DNA of 64,000 nt from Sphingopyxis sp. H053. Lineage in GTDB: Bacteria > Pseudomonadota > Alphaproteobacteria > Sphingomonadales > Sphingomonadaceae. Shown here in pieces: positions 34,870 to 42,777 of this stretch; positions within the stretch are counted from its first letter, which is position 1, and every line of letters starts with the position of its first letter. A model generated the notes under the pieces. That model was not told the DNA's origin, did not search any database, and worked only from the letters and a program-made list of their open reading frames with translations. The stretch lies in NCBI RefSeq assembly GCF_001468225.1, contig NZ_LNRU01000006.1, forward strand, positions 248,001-312,000. The letters are read 5' to 3'. The translations under genes and the position numbers were made by a program.

Positions 34870-35316
34870 ATGTCCGACACTCTCACCCTTTCGCTGTCGA
34901 CCGGCGATGTTGTCATTCGCCTTCGTCCCGATCTCGCGCCGCAGCATGTCGAGCGCATCGCCGGTCTTGCCAGCGAAGGCTTTTACGACGGCGTCGTGTT
35001 TCACCGCGTGATTCCGGGCTTCATGGCGCAGGGCGGCGACCCGACGGGCACCGGCATGGGCGGCAGCGAGCTTCCCGACCTGCCGCAGGAATTCAGCAGC
35101 GAACCGCATGTCCGCGGCGTTTGCTCGATGGCGCGCGCGCAGAACCCGAACAGCGCCAACAGCCAGTTCTTTATCTGCTTCGATGACGCGCGCTTCCTCG
35201 ACAAGCAGTACACCGTCTGGGGCGAAGTGATCGAAGGCATGGAAAATGTCGACGCGCTGCCCAAGGGCGAGCCGCCGCGCGAGCCCGGCAAGATCGTCAA
35301 GGCGACCGTCAGCTGA
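34870..35316 (+). CDS. ppiB: Peptidyl-prolyl cis-trans isomerase (cyclophilin type)
   Basis: 148 aa cytoplasmic cyclophilin from ATG 34870, with AGGAG upstream; an earlier in-frame ATG at 34807 lacks support. Active-site segments FHRVIPGFMAQGGDPTGTG and NSANSQFFIC are intact. No signal peptide. Followed by a strong terminator at 35323. Confidence 0.93.
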   Translation: MSDTLTLSLSTGDVVIRLRPDLAPQHVERIAGLASEGFYDGVVFHRVIPGFMAQGGDPTGTGMGGSELPDLPQEFSSEPHVRGVCSMARAQNPNSANSQFFICFDDARFLDKQYTVWGEVIEGMENVDALPKGEPPREPGKIVKATVS

Positions 35317-35322
35317 TCTACG

Positions 35323-35351
35323 AAAATCCCCGCTTCGGCGGGGATTTTTTT
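35323..35351. terminator. Bidirectional intrinsic terminator between ppiB and the nitronate-monooxygenase-like gene
   Basis: 11-bp stem AAAATCCCCGC / GCGGGGATTTT with a TTCG tetraloop, followed by a T-run on the plus strand and by UUUU on the minus-strand RNA. It sits between two converging genes, 7 nt after the ppiB stop. Confidence 0.9.
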
Positions 35352-35353
35352 GC

Positions 35354-36490
35354 CTAGTCGCCGATAAAGCCATTAAGCCGCTCGCAGGCCGCGACCCAGT
35401 CCTGCTTGAACTCCTGCACGACCTGCCCGGCGCCCATCGCCTCGTTCATCAGGCCGACGCCCTGGCCGACCCAATAGGTCGCGAGCGCTTTCGCGCCTTC
35501 GTGGCCGCCTTCGGACAATTTATCGACCTTGCGCAGCGCCGGTTCGCTGACCAGCGATTGCAACGGCATCGGCAGCGGTTTCGGCGCGTCTTCGGCTTCC
35601 CATGCGTCGGTCCATGGCGAGCGGAGCTGGCGCGAGGGTTTGCCGGTGCGGCTCTTCGATCGCACGGTGTCGCGCGACGACGCGGCGAGCATCTTTTCCT
35701 TCACAACCGGATTGGTTTCGGCCTCGGCGGTGGTGAGCCACACCGAACCCGTCCAGGCGCCATGCGCGCCCATCGCCATCGCTGCCGCCATCTGGCGTCC
35801 GGTGACGATGCCGCCCGCGGCGAGGATCGGCGTGCTAGCGCCGACGGCTTCGACCGCCGCGGCGACTTCGGGGACGAGCACCATCGTTGCGACTTCGCCG
35901 CAATGCCCGCCCGCTTCGCCGCCCGCGACGACGAGGATATCGACCCCGGCGCGGACCTGGGTCAGCGCATGGTCGCGCGTCCCGACGAGCGCCGCGACGG
36001 GCACGCCGTGACGCCTGCCGAGTTCGAGCATCAACGGCGGGGGCACGCCGAGCGCGTTGGCGATCAGCGCGATCGGGTGACGAAAGGCGACCTCGAGCAA
36101 TTTGGCGGCGCCGTCCTCATGCATATTGTCGCCGAAGCTCTGCCGACCCGCCATCGCCTCGGACAAGCCCGCTGGATCGACGCCATGTTTTTCGAGCAAA
36201 CCGGCGGCAAAGTTCAGATGCGTCTCGGGCACTTTCGCGATGGCGGAGGAAGGCGCCTCACCCTTGCCGACGAAGCTGTTGGGGACGATCAGGTCGACGC
36301 CATAGGGGCGCCCACCAATATGCTCGTCGATCCACGCGAGCTCTTCCTCAAGCCGCTCGGGGGGCAGTGATGCGGCGCCGAACACGCCCATGCCCCCGGC
36401 TTTCGACACCGCGACGACGACGTCGCGACAGTGCGAGAAGGCGAGCAACGGAAATTCGATGCCGAGCATTGCGCAGATCGGGGATTGCAT
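35354..36490 (-). CDS. Nitronate monooxygenase-family flavoprotein
   Basis: 378 aa from ATG 36490 (GAGG upstream); the open frame continues to 37567 only as an antisense reading across nadC. A TIM-barrel FMN enzyme of the 2-nitropropane dioxygenase/NMO group: GGMGVFGAAS near the start, AGGEAGGHCGEVATMVLVPEV and ILAAGGIVTGRQMAAAMAMGA for FMN binding, and WTGSVWL. It may oxidise alkyl nitronates or act as an enoyl-reductase-like enzyme; the substrate is not known. Confidence 0.8.
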   Translation of the reverse strand: MQSPICAMLGIEFPLLAFSHCRDVVVAVSKAGGMGVFGAASLPPERLEEELAWIDEHIGGRPYGVDLIVPNSFVGKGEAPSSAIAKVPETHLNFAAGLLEKHGVDPAGLSEAMAGRQSFGDNMHEDGAAKLLEVAFRHPIALIANALGVPPPLMLELGRRHGVPVAALVGTRDHALTQVRAGVDILVVAGGEAGGHCGEVATMVLVPEVAAAVEAVGASTPILAAGGIVTGRQMAAAMAMGAHGAWTGSVWLTTAEAETNPVVKEKMLAASSRDTVRSKSRTGKPSRQLRSPWTDAWEAEDAPKPLPMPLQSLVSEPALRKVDKLSEGGHEGAKALATYWVGQGVGLMNEAMGAGQVVQEFKQDWVAACERLNGFIGD

Positions 36491-36586
36491 GGGGGACCTC
36501 TCCATTTGTCTATTTGCACCCATGTCAGCGTCAGTTGACGTAAACGTCAAGTTGATTTGCTGGGCAGGCGGATTATCGCGGGGTTC

Positions 36587-37435
36587 ATGACCCAATTTTC
36601 CCTGCCCGATTTCGACCTCGATGCCTTCGTCCGCGCCACATTGGCCGAGGATCTGGGGGCGGGGGGCGATATCACCTCGATGGCGACGATTCCCGCCGAT
36701 GCACGCTTTGGCGGAGTGATGGACAGCCGCGACGCGATCACCGTTGCAGGCTTGCCGATTGCCGAGCGATTCTTTCGTGCGCTCGAACCCGCCATGGAGA
36801 TCGAGATACTGGTCGAGGAGGGCGCGCAGGTCGCGCCTGGCAGCGACCTGATGCGCCTGGCGGGCAATGCGCGCGCGATGCTGACAGCGGAACGGTCGGC
36901 GCTCAACACCGTCCAGCATCTGTCGGGTATCGCGACGATGACACGCCAATATGTCGACGCACTCGCCGGAACCGGCGCGACCTTGCTCGATACGCGCAAG
37001 ACGATCCCGGGCCTGCGTGTGCTGGAGAAATATGCGACGCGGATGGGCGGCGCGACCAACCACCGCATGGGCTTGTGGGACGCGGCGATGATCAAGGACA
37101 ATCATGTCGCGGTTGCGGGATCGGTCGAGGAAGCCGTGCGCCGCGCGGTTGCCGCGGGAATCGCGGACATCATCGTCGAGGTCGATCGCGTCGCGCAGGT
37201 CGAGCCCGCGCTGAGCGCCGGAGCGACGCACCTGCTGCTCGACAATATGGATCTTGCCGAGCTTCGCGAATGTGTCGCGCTGGTCGGCGGCAAGGTGCCG
37301 ACTGAAGCGTCGGGCGGCGTACGACTCGATACGATCCGCGCAATCGGCGAAACCGGCGTGACCTATGCCTCGGTCGGACGGCTGACCCAGTCGGCGCCGG
37401 CTGCGGACATCGGGCTCGATTTTGCGCTGGCTTAG
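36587..37435 (+). CDS. nadC: Quinolinate phosphoribosyltransferase (nicotinate-nucleotide pyrophosphorylase)
   Basis: 282 aa from ATG 36587. Converts quinolinate and PRPP to nicotinate mononucleotide in NAD synthesis. Conserved LAEDLGAGGDITS, the ERSALNTVQHLSGIAT helix, LDTRKTIPGLRVLEKYA, GGATNHRMGLWDAAMIKDNH and the EASGGV phosphate-binding turn. nadA and nadB are not adjacent. It overlaps the RNase T2 gene by 14 nt. Confidence 0.94.
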   Translation: MTQFSLPDFDLDAFVRATLAEDLGAGGDITSMATIPADARFGGVMDSRDAITVAGLPIAERFFRALEPAMEIEILVEEGAQVAPGSDLMRLAGNARAMLTAERSALNTVQHLSGIATMTRQYVDALAGTGATLLDTRKTIPGLRVLEKYATRMGGATNHRMGLWDAAMIKDNHVAVAGSVEEAVRRAVAAGIADIIVEVDRVAQVEPALSAGATHLLLDNMDLAELRECVALVGGKVPTEASGGVRLDTIRAIGETGVTYASVGRLTQSAPAADIGLDFALA

Positions 37436-38138
37436 CGCCGCCGCGCTGGCGTTGATGCCGGTCGCGGCGCAGGCACAAGCTCTGGCATGCAGCATTCCCG
37501 ACCGGATTCCGGTTCCGCGCCTTGAACAGCCCAAGCGCGGCGAACCTGTCCGCAATCCAGCAATCACCGGCTATCTGCTCAGTATGAGCTGGTCGCCGCA
37601 GCATTGCGCCGATGTTCGCAATCCGCGCGATGCGCGCGACCGCTTTCAATGTTCGGGCGCGAATGACCGTTTCGGCTGGGTGTTGCACGGGCTGTGGCCC
37701 GAAACCGATAGCCCGGGCTACCCGCAATGGTGCCGCCCGGCGAAGATCGTGCCGCAGCCGGTGCTGAAAAAGCATATGTGCATGACGCCGTCGGCGCAGC
37801 TGCTCCAGCACGAATGGGCGAAGCACGGCACCTGCATGAGCCCGAACCCCGCGGCCTATTTTCGCTCGGCCGAAATCCTGTTCCGCGCCGTCCGCTTTCC
37901 CGACATGAAGGCGCTCGCCGCCAAACCGCAAACCGCCGCCAGCGTCCGCCGCGCTTTTTCCGCTGTCAATCCGGGCGTGGCCGCGCCGATGATCGCCGTG
38001 TCGGTCGACCGGCAGGGATGGCTGAACGAGGTGCGGCTGTGCCTGGGGCCGCGCATGAAGCCGACAAGGTGCAAGCCATTCCAGAGCGGAGCGAAAGACG
38101 GCCGCCAGATCCGCGTTCGACCGATGCCCGCGCGTTAG
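37422..38138 (+). CDS. Ribonuclease T2-family secreted nuclease
   Basis: 238 aa. A TTG at 37422 gives a normal signal peptide (MRWLSAAALALMPVAAQAQA); the next ATG would cut it. Both catalytic blocks are present: CAS1 LHGLWPE with H89 and CAS2 HEWAKHGTC with H130, E131 and H135. Several cysteines for disulfides support periplasmic or secreted use. It cleaves RNA with little base specificity. It overlaps nadC by 14 nt and is likely translated by coupling. Confidence 0.88.
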   Translation: MRWLSAAALALMPVAAQAQALACSIPDRIPVPRLEQPKRGEPVRNPAITGYLLSMSWSPQHCADVRNPRDARDRFQCSGANDRFGWVLHGLWPETDSPGYPQWCRPAKIVPQPVLKKHMCMTPSAQLLQHEWAKHGTCMSPNPAAYFRSAEILFRAVRFPDMKALAAKPQTAASVRRAFSAVNPGVAAPMIAVSVDRQGWLNEVRLCLGPRMKPTRCKPFQSGAKDGRQIRVRPMPAR

Positions 38139-38179
38139 GGCGAATCCCGAAAAGCGTGCCAGTGCGGGACGGCGCCGCG

Positions 38180-38195
38180 TTAACTCTCTTTTAAC
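38180..38195 (+). promoter_or_regulatory. CtrA-type binding site (TTAA-N7-TTAAC)
   Basis: TTAA (38180-38183), seven bases, TTAAC (38191-38195): an exact match to the recalled alphaproteobacterial CtrA consensus. A further GTTAAC half-site is at 38207-38212. It lies 36 bp before the ATG of the 74-aa membrane protein, in an otherwise short intergenic gap. Recognition by CtrA is inferred from the motif only. Confidence 0.5.
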
Positions 38196-38231
38196 CTTAT
38201 CGACTCGTTAACATGGCCCTAGCTTCCCTGC

Positions 38232-38456
38232 ATGGACTCGAGCGATCAGATCGACATTCGCGGCCGCGTTCGCGATCATGGCAAGCGGCAGCTGGTCATC
38301 GCGCGGCTCAGCGCGCCGGCGGACTGGCAGGGCGAGCTCCGCGCCGCGCTCGCAGCCCATCGCGAGCCCGTCACAATCTTTTCAGCCAATGATTTCCGTC
38401 TATTTCTTCAGAGCTTCGCGATCTTCTTCACCGCGACGATGATGTTCCTGCTCTGA
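38232..38456 (+). CDS. 74-aa hypothetical membrane protein
   Basis: Not recognised. Charged N-terminal half (DIRGRVRDHGKRQLVIARL), then FSANDFRLFLQSFAIFFTATMMFLL, a single C-terminal hydrophobic segment of about 18 residues. This looks like a tail-anchored or small integral inner-membrane protein. The gene stands alone, convergent with the MFS gene (6 nt apart), behind an exact CtrA-type box. The motif hints at cell-cycle or motility-linked expression, without telling the function. Confidence 0.65.
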   Translation: MDSSDQIDIRGRVRDHGKRQLVIARLSAPADWQGELRAALAAHREPVTIFSANDFRLFLQSFAIFFTATMMFLL

Positions 38457-38462
38457 ATTCGA

Positions 38463-39758
38463 TCAATCGCAGGCGCGGTGCAGCTTCTGCGCGAGCCACG
38501 CCGACACCAGACACATCGCGGCGCTCATCAGCAACTGGTCGACGACGCCGACGCCGGCGAATCCCAGGCCCATCGCGAGCAGCGATCCCGCGACCATCGC
38601 GCCCGAATTAACGATATTGTTCGCGGCGACGGTGCGTGCAGTCTGGTCCTTGGGCACGGTCGTTGTCAGGAAGGCGTAGAGCGGCACGACAAACATGCCG
38701 CCGCTGATCGCGATGCCGAGCAGGCTGGCGAGCAGGGGGTAGACGTCGGCATGGTTCAAAAATCCGCTGATACCGTACATCGCGCCCGACGGATCATGTT
38801 CCCAGTTGCGGCAGACCCAATAGAAGGCGACGACGAATACGCCCATGACGATAACGCTGGCGGGGCTGTAGCGCGCCGAAACCTGCCCCTTCAGCAATCG
38901 GTTCACCGCGACCGAGCCGATCGCGATGCCGATCGAGAAGATCGCGAGGAACAGGCTGGCGACACTCTTGTCGGCGTGCAGGATATTCTTCACCAGCGGC
39001 GGGAACTGGATGAACAGCACCGCGCCGATCGTCCAGAAAAAGCTGATCGACAGGATCGCGAGATAGAGGCGCGGGATGTGCATCGTACCGCGAACGAGCG
39101 TGATCGACGAGCGGACGATGTGCCAGTCGATGCCGGTTTCTTCATGTTCGGGCGGCGCCGGGGGCACCTTTCGACCGGTCCAGTAACCGAGCGCGGCGAC
39201 CAGCACGACGCCGAGTGCGGCCCATTCGACATCGATGACCCCGGCCAGGATCGTGCCGGCGAGGATCGCGATATAGGTTCCGGCCTCGACCAGCCCCGTC
39301 CCTGCGAGCACTTCGTCGCTTTTCAGATGCTGCGGCAGGATCGCATATTTGATCGGGCCGAAGAAAGTCGAGTGGATGCCCATGGCGAACAACGCGAGCA
39401 TCATCAGGGGGATCGCGATCAAATGGACCGCGAAACCCAGCCACGCGAGGACCAGCCCGGCGCCGCCGACGAGCATGATCAATATTTCGCAGAATTTGAC
39501 GATACGGATGATCCGCGCCTTGTCGCGCGTGTCGGCGAGCTGTCCGGCGAGCGCCGAGAGCAGGAAGAAGGGCAGGATGAACAGGCCGGTCGCGACCGCG
39601 CTGAACAATGTTTCGGACGCTTCGTCGTTGAATACGCCGTAAACGACGAACAGCACCATCGCGTTCTTGAACAGATTGTCGTTGAAGGCGCCGAGGAGCT
39701 GCGTGACAAAGAGCGGAAGGAACCTGCGTTGTTTCAGCAGCGCAAAGGAACCGGTCAT
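38463..39758 (-). CDS. MFS transporter, lysophospholipid-transporter (LplT)-like
   Basis: 431 aa from ATG 39758 (39785 and 39812 are upstream alternatives). About twelve membrane helices. The start FLPLFVTQLLGAFNDNLFKNAMVLF and FFGPIKYAILPQHL are hallmarks of the LplT/Aas MFS branch, which flips lysophospholipids across the inner membrane for re-acylation. No acyltransferase domain is fused. The nearby pgsA gene also serves phospholipid metabolism. Confidence 0.78.
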   Translation of the reverse strand: MTGSFALLKQRRFLPLFVTQLLGAFNDNLFKNAMVLFVVYGVFNDEASETLFSAVATGLFILPFFLLSALAGQLADTRDKARIIRIVKFCEILIMLVGGAGLVLAWLGFAVHLIAIPLMMLALFAMGIHSTFFGPIKYAILPQHLKSDEVLAGTGLVEAGTYIAILAGTILAGVIDVEWAALGVVLVAALGYWTGRKVPPAPPEHEETGIDWHIVRSSITLVRGTMHIPRLYLAILSISFFWTIGAVLFIQFPPLVKNILHADKSVASLFLAIFSIGIAIGSVAVNRLLKGQVSARYSPASVIVMGVFVVAFYWVCRNWEHDPSGAMYGISGFLNHADVYPLLASLLGIAISGGMFVVPLYAFLTTTVPKDQTARTVAANNIVNSGAMVAGSLLAMGLGFAGVGVVDQLLMSAAMCLVSAWLAQKLHRACD

Positions 39759-39875
39759 TGAAAATCCATTTTTACAGCCCGACATGTCAACACCGGCTGC
39801 CGCCTCAGGCAATTCGGTTGTCGCCGGGGGGGCTTATCGGTTAGGGCATTCGGGGTCAAAGCCCATTTGAAGGAC

Positions 39876-40463
39876 ATGCCGACAGCGATCATGCTCAGCC
39901 TTCCCAACATCCTGACATTGTCGCGTATCCTGGCGGTGCCGATCCTGCTGTTCCTGCTGTGGCCGGGGGTGGTCGAAGGGTCGCACCAGCCGAAGCCGAT
40001 CGACTATGCGCTCGCCTTTGGCCTGTACTGCCTGATGGGCATTACCGATTATTTTGACGGCTATGTTGCACGCTCACGCGGCATCGTGTCGCGGCTGGGG
40101 GCTTTTCTCGACCCGATCGCCGACAAGATCATGATCGCGGCGGTGATCCTGCTGCTGGTTTTCACCCGCGACATTTCGGGCTATCATGTCATCGCCGCGC
40201 TGATGATCCTGCTGCGCGAAATCATCGTATCGGGCCTCCGCGAATTCCTCGCGACGCTGCAGGTGTCGATGCCGGTGACGCAGCTCGCCAAATGGAAGAC
40301 GACGTTCCAGCTGGTCGCGTTCGGGGCGCTGATCCTGGCGGGGGCGCTGCCGCAAATGGCGTGGATCAAGACCGTCGGGCTTGCCTCCTTGTGGGGCGCC
40401 GCGGTGCTGACGCTGATCACCGGCTGGGACTATCTGCGCGTCGGCCTGAAGCATATGGATTGA
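39876..40463 (+). CDS. pgsA: CDP-diacylglycerol-glycerol-3-phosphate 3-phosphatidyltransferase
   Basis: 195 aa from ATG 39876; ATG 39891 (MLSLPNILTL) and TTG 39867 are alternatives, none with a clean ribosome site. A polytopic CDP-alcohol phosphotransferase with the catalytic motif ITDYFDGYVARSRGIVSRLGAFLDPIADK (D-x2-D-G-x2-A-R-x8-G-x3-D-x3-D). It makes phosphatidylglycerophosphate. It is 7 nt upstream of moaD. Confidence 0.92.
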   Translation: MPTAIMLSLPNILTLSRILAVPILLFLLWPGVVEGSHQPKPIDYALAFGLYCLMGITDYFDGYVARSRGIVSRLGAFLDPIADKIMIAAVILLLVFTRDISGYHVIAALMILLREIIVSGLREFLATLQVSMPVTQLAKWKTTFQLVAFGALILAGALPQMAWIKTVGLASLWGAAVLTLITGWDYLRVGLKHMD

Positions 40464-40470
40464 ACATCGG

Positions 40471-40728
40471 ATGCCGCTGGAGATCGCCTATTTCGCCTGG
40501 GTGCGCGAACGCATGGGAGTGGCCGATGAGACGGTCGACCTCCCCGCTAGCGTAAGCAATGTGAGCAGCCTGGTTGCATGGCTTGCAGCGCGCGATGCGC
40601 GCGGGCAAATCGCTTTTGCCGAACCGCAGCTTATCCGCGCCGCAATCGACGGCGTGATGATGGGCCTCGACGCGCCGCTTGCCGGGGCGCGCGAGGTCGC
40701 GCTGTTTCCGCCGGTGACGGGCGGATGA
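40471..40728 (+). CDS. moaD: Molybdopterin synthase small subunit MoaD
   Basis: 85 aa ubiquitin-like sulfur carrier, ending in the diagnostic GG (FPPVTGG) that is thiocarboxylated. AYFAWVRERMG is a typical N-terminal segment. The stop overlaps the moaE ATG (ATGA). With MoaE it converts precursor Z to molybdopterin. Confidence 0.92.
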   Translation: MPLEIAYFAWVRERMGVADETVDLPASVSNVSSLVAWLAARDARGQIAFAEPQLIRAAIDGVMMGLDAPLAGAREVALFPPVTGG

Positions 40729-41165
40729 TCCGCGTGGCGGTCCAGCCGGCGGCGATCGACATCGCCGCCGAACTCGACCTGCACGACGCGGGCGGGCATG
40801 GCGCGAGCGCCAGTTTTATCGGGCGGGTGCGCGGTGACGGCGACCTGACCGAGCTGTTCCTCGACCATCATCCCGCGATGACCGGGGCGGGGCTGGCCGA
40901 TCTGGCGCACGCCGCAGCTGATCGCTGGCACCTTTCGGCGCTGACCTTGATCCACCGCGTCGGCGCGATGGTGCCGGGCGAGACGATCGTGTTCATCCTC
41001 GCCAGCAGTCCGCACCGCGCCGAGGCGCTGGCGGCGTGCGAGTTTCTGATCGACCGGCTGAAAACCGACGTCATGCTGTGGAAGCGCGAGAGTTTTGCCG
41101 ACGGGCGCGTTCAGTGGGTCGAACCGCGCGAAGGCGATAACGCGCGCGCGGATCGCTGGAGTTGA
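40725..41165 (+). CDS. moaE: Molybdopterin synthase catalytic subunit MoaE
   Basis: 146 aa from ATG 40725, overlapping moaD; the longer frame from 40578 is a shadow inside moaD. Conserved ASASFIGRVRG near the N-terminus, HRVGAMVPGE in the middle and the catalytic lysine region KTDVMLWKRES. Cytoplasmic partner of MoaD. moeA, the later molybdenum-inserting enzyme, is at the far right of this window. Confidence 0.92.
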   Translation: MIRVAVQPAAIDIAAELDLHDAGGHGASASFIGRVRGDGDLTELFLDHHPAMTGAGLADLAHAAADRWHLSALTLIHRVGAMVPGETIVFILASSPHRAEALAACEFLIDRLKTDVMLWKRESFADGRVQWVEPREGDNARADRWS

Positions 41166-41174
41166 CTTCAATTT

Positions 41175-41255
41175 CCGTTCGCGTCGAGCGAAGTCGAGAC
41201 ACCCATCGGATAGCGCGCGGCCGAGGGGCATCTCGACTGCGCTCGATGCGAACGG
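41175..41255. repeat. REP-like inverted repeat between moaE and oxyR
   Basis: Arms 41175-41199 and 41231-41255 are inverted copies matching at 23 of 25 bases, separated by 31 nt. The core TCGAGCGAAGTCGAGA is the type of dispersed palindrome common in sphingomonad genomes. It sits between converging genes and may end both transcripts. Confidence 0.6.
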
Positions 41256-41267
41256 GTTTGGTTGGTT

Positions 41268-42173
41268 TTAATCCGCCTGATGTTTGCGAAAAATGTCCGC
41301 GAGCATCCGGAATTCCTCGGCGCGCGGGCTTCCCTTGCGCCACACCAGCGCGATCGTACGCCAGTCATGCTCCGAATCGAGCGGGCGGGTGTCGATGTCG
41401 GTGTGGTCGAGGATGCCCGCCTCGATAGCCATTTGCGGCAGCATCGTGATGCCAAGGCCATTGTCGACCATCTGCACCAGCGTGTGGAGCGAGGTTCCCA
41501 TCATCCGGGCGCCGGCGCGTAGTTCGGGGCGGTTGCACGCGGCGAGGACGTGGTCTTTCAGGCAATGGCCGTCCTCGAGCATCAGCATCTGCGCGGGATC
41601 GATCTGGTCGGCGCTGACCATCGCGGGCAGATCCTCCGACTGGTCGCCCGGGAAAGCGACGAACAAAGCGTCGTCGAACAAATTCTCGGCTTCGACGTCG
41701 CCGCACGCGTAGGGGAGCGCGAGCAGGACGCAATCGACGGTGCCGTGGTGCAGCGATTCGCACGCCTGCGCGCTCGGTTCTTCGCGCAGGAACAGCTTGA
41801 GCGACGGGCGCTCCTTGCGGAGCCGCGGCAGCAGGCCGGGGAGGAGGAAGGGGGCGATCGTCGGAATGACGCTCATCCTGAGTTCGCCGACGAGCGGCGC
41901 GGCGGCGGCGGCGGCCATGTCGGCGAGTTCCTCGGCCTCGCGCAGCACGCGGTGCGCCTTTTCGACGATCGCGTTGCCGAGCCCGGTGAAGCGGACGACG
42001 CGGCGGGTGCGTTCGACGAGCGTCTGGCCAAGCAGCGTTTCAAGCTCGCGGATGCCCGCCGACAGCGTCGACTGGGTGACGTTGCAGCCGTCGGCGGCGC
42101 GGCCGAAATGGCCGTGTTCGTGCAATGCGACGAGATATTGCATCTGTTTCAACGAGGGGAGGTAATTGTGCAT
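41268..42173 (-). CDS. oxyR: Hydrogen-peroxide-sensing LysR-type regulator OxyR
   Basis: 301 aa. LysR helix-turn-helix at about residues 20-45 (FGRAADGCNVTQSTLSAGI). The redox pair is conserved as C204 and C213 in EDGHCLKDHVLAAC, matching E. coli C199/C208 spacing and sequence, which separates OxyR from other LysR proteins. No katG or ahp gene is adjacent. The 136-bp region shared with the divergent EF-hand gene could hold its own operator. Confidence 0.9.
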   Translation of the reverse strand: MHNYLPSLKQMQYLVALHEHGHFGRAADGCNVTQSTLSAGIRELETLLGQTLVERTRRVVRFTGLGNAIVEKAHRVLREAEELADMAAAAAAPLVGELRMSVIPTIAPFLLPGLLPRLRKERPSLKLFLREEPSAQACESLHHGTVDCVLLALPYACGDVEAENLFDDALFVAFPGDQSEDLPAMVSADQIDPAQMLMLEDGHCLKDHVLAACNRPELRAGARMMGTSLHTLVQMVDNGLGITMLPQMAIEAGILDHTDIDTRPLDSEHDWRTIALVWRKGSPRAEEFRMLADIFRKHQAD

Positions 42174-42309
42174 TGATCGAATGTAGCAATTATTGAGGGG
42201 ATTTTGAACAAGTTTGCCGATTAAAATTCGTGGCCATAATGGCGGCGTTTATTGTCGTTTTCCGCGCCGCCGTGATAGCAATCCCCGATCAACCGGCGCG
42301 GAGGGGCGT

Positions 42310-42777
42310 ATGGCAGTTTCCCGTTTTCTGATTGGCGGCGTCGCGAGCGCGCTGTTGCTGACCGGCGGGCTCTTCATGTGGAAGGGCTATACGCAGATTG
42401 CAGAGGAAGAGGTGCTGCCCGATCCGCCGCCCGCCTTGCCGGCGATTCCGGTCGTGGCAGCGGGGGCACCCAAGCGCGGGCCCGCGCCGCCGGCGCTGCC
42501 CGCCGCCAAGGAGGCGTCGCGCGAAGAGCGGCGTTTCAACCGCTTCGACCGCGACCGCAACGACCGGATCAGCCGCGTCGAGCTGATGTCGTCGCGCACC
42601 GCGGCGTTCCGCAAGCTCGATAAGGACGGCAATAATCTGCTGACCTTCGAGGAATGGGCCACGGCGACGGGGCAGCGTTTTGCGGGCGCCGATGGCGACA
42701 AGTCGGGCGATCTGACGCGCGCGGAGTTTTCGACGACGGCGCCAAAGCAGGCGGCGAAACCGAAGTGTAGTTGCTAG
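42310..42777 (+). CDS. EF-hand-domain membrane-anchored or secreted protein
   Basis: 155 aa from ATG 42310 (GGAGGGG upstream). N-terminal signal anchor ([19 protein letters not shown]), a Pro/Ala-rich linker, then three EF-hand-like loops: [24 protein letters not shown] and [12 protein letters not shown]. It probably binds Ca2+ in the periplasm. The tail ends PKCSC, an unusual Cys-Ser-Cys end. It overlaps the convergent trmFO by 4 bp (CTAG). Function unknown. Confidence 0.78.
   Translation: MAVSRFLIGGVASALLLTGGLFMWKGYTQIAEEEVLPDPPPALPAIPVVAAGAPKRGPAPPALPAAKEASREERRFNRFDRDRNDRISRVELMSSRTAAFRKLDKDGNNLLTFEEWATATGQRFAGADGDKSGDLTRAEFSTTAPKQAAKPKCSC

Noticed and set aside
35354-37567. 737-aa reading extending the nitronate-monooxygenase-like gene
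   Set aside because: The extension runs antisense across nadC and has no domain content.
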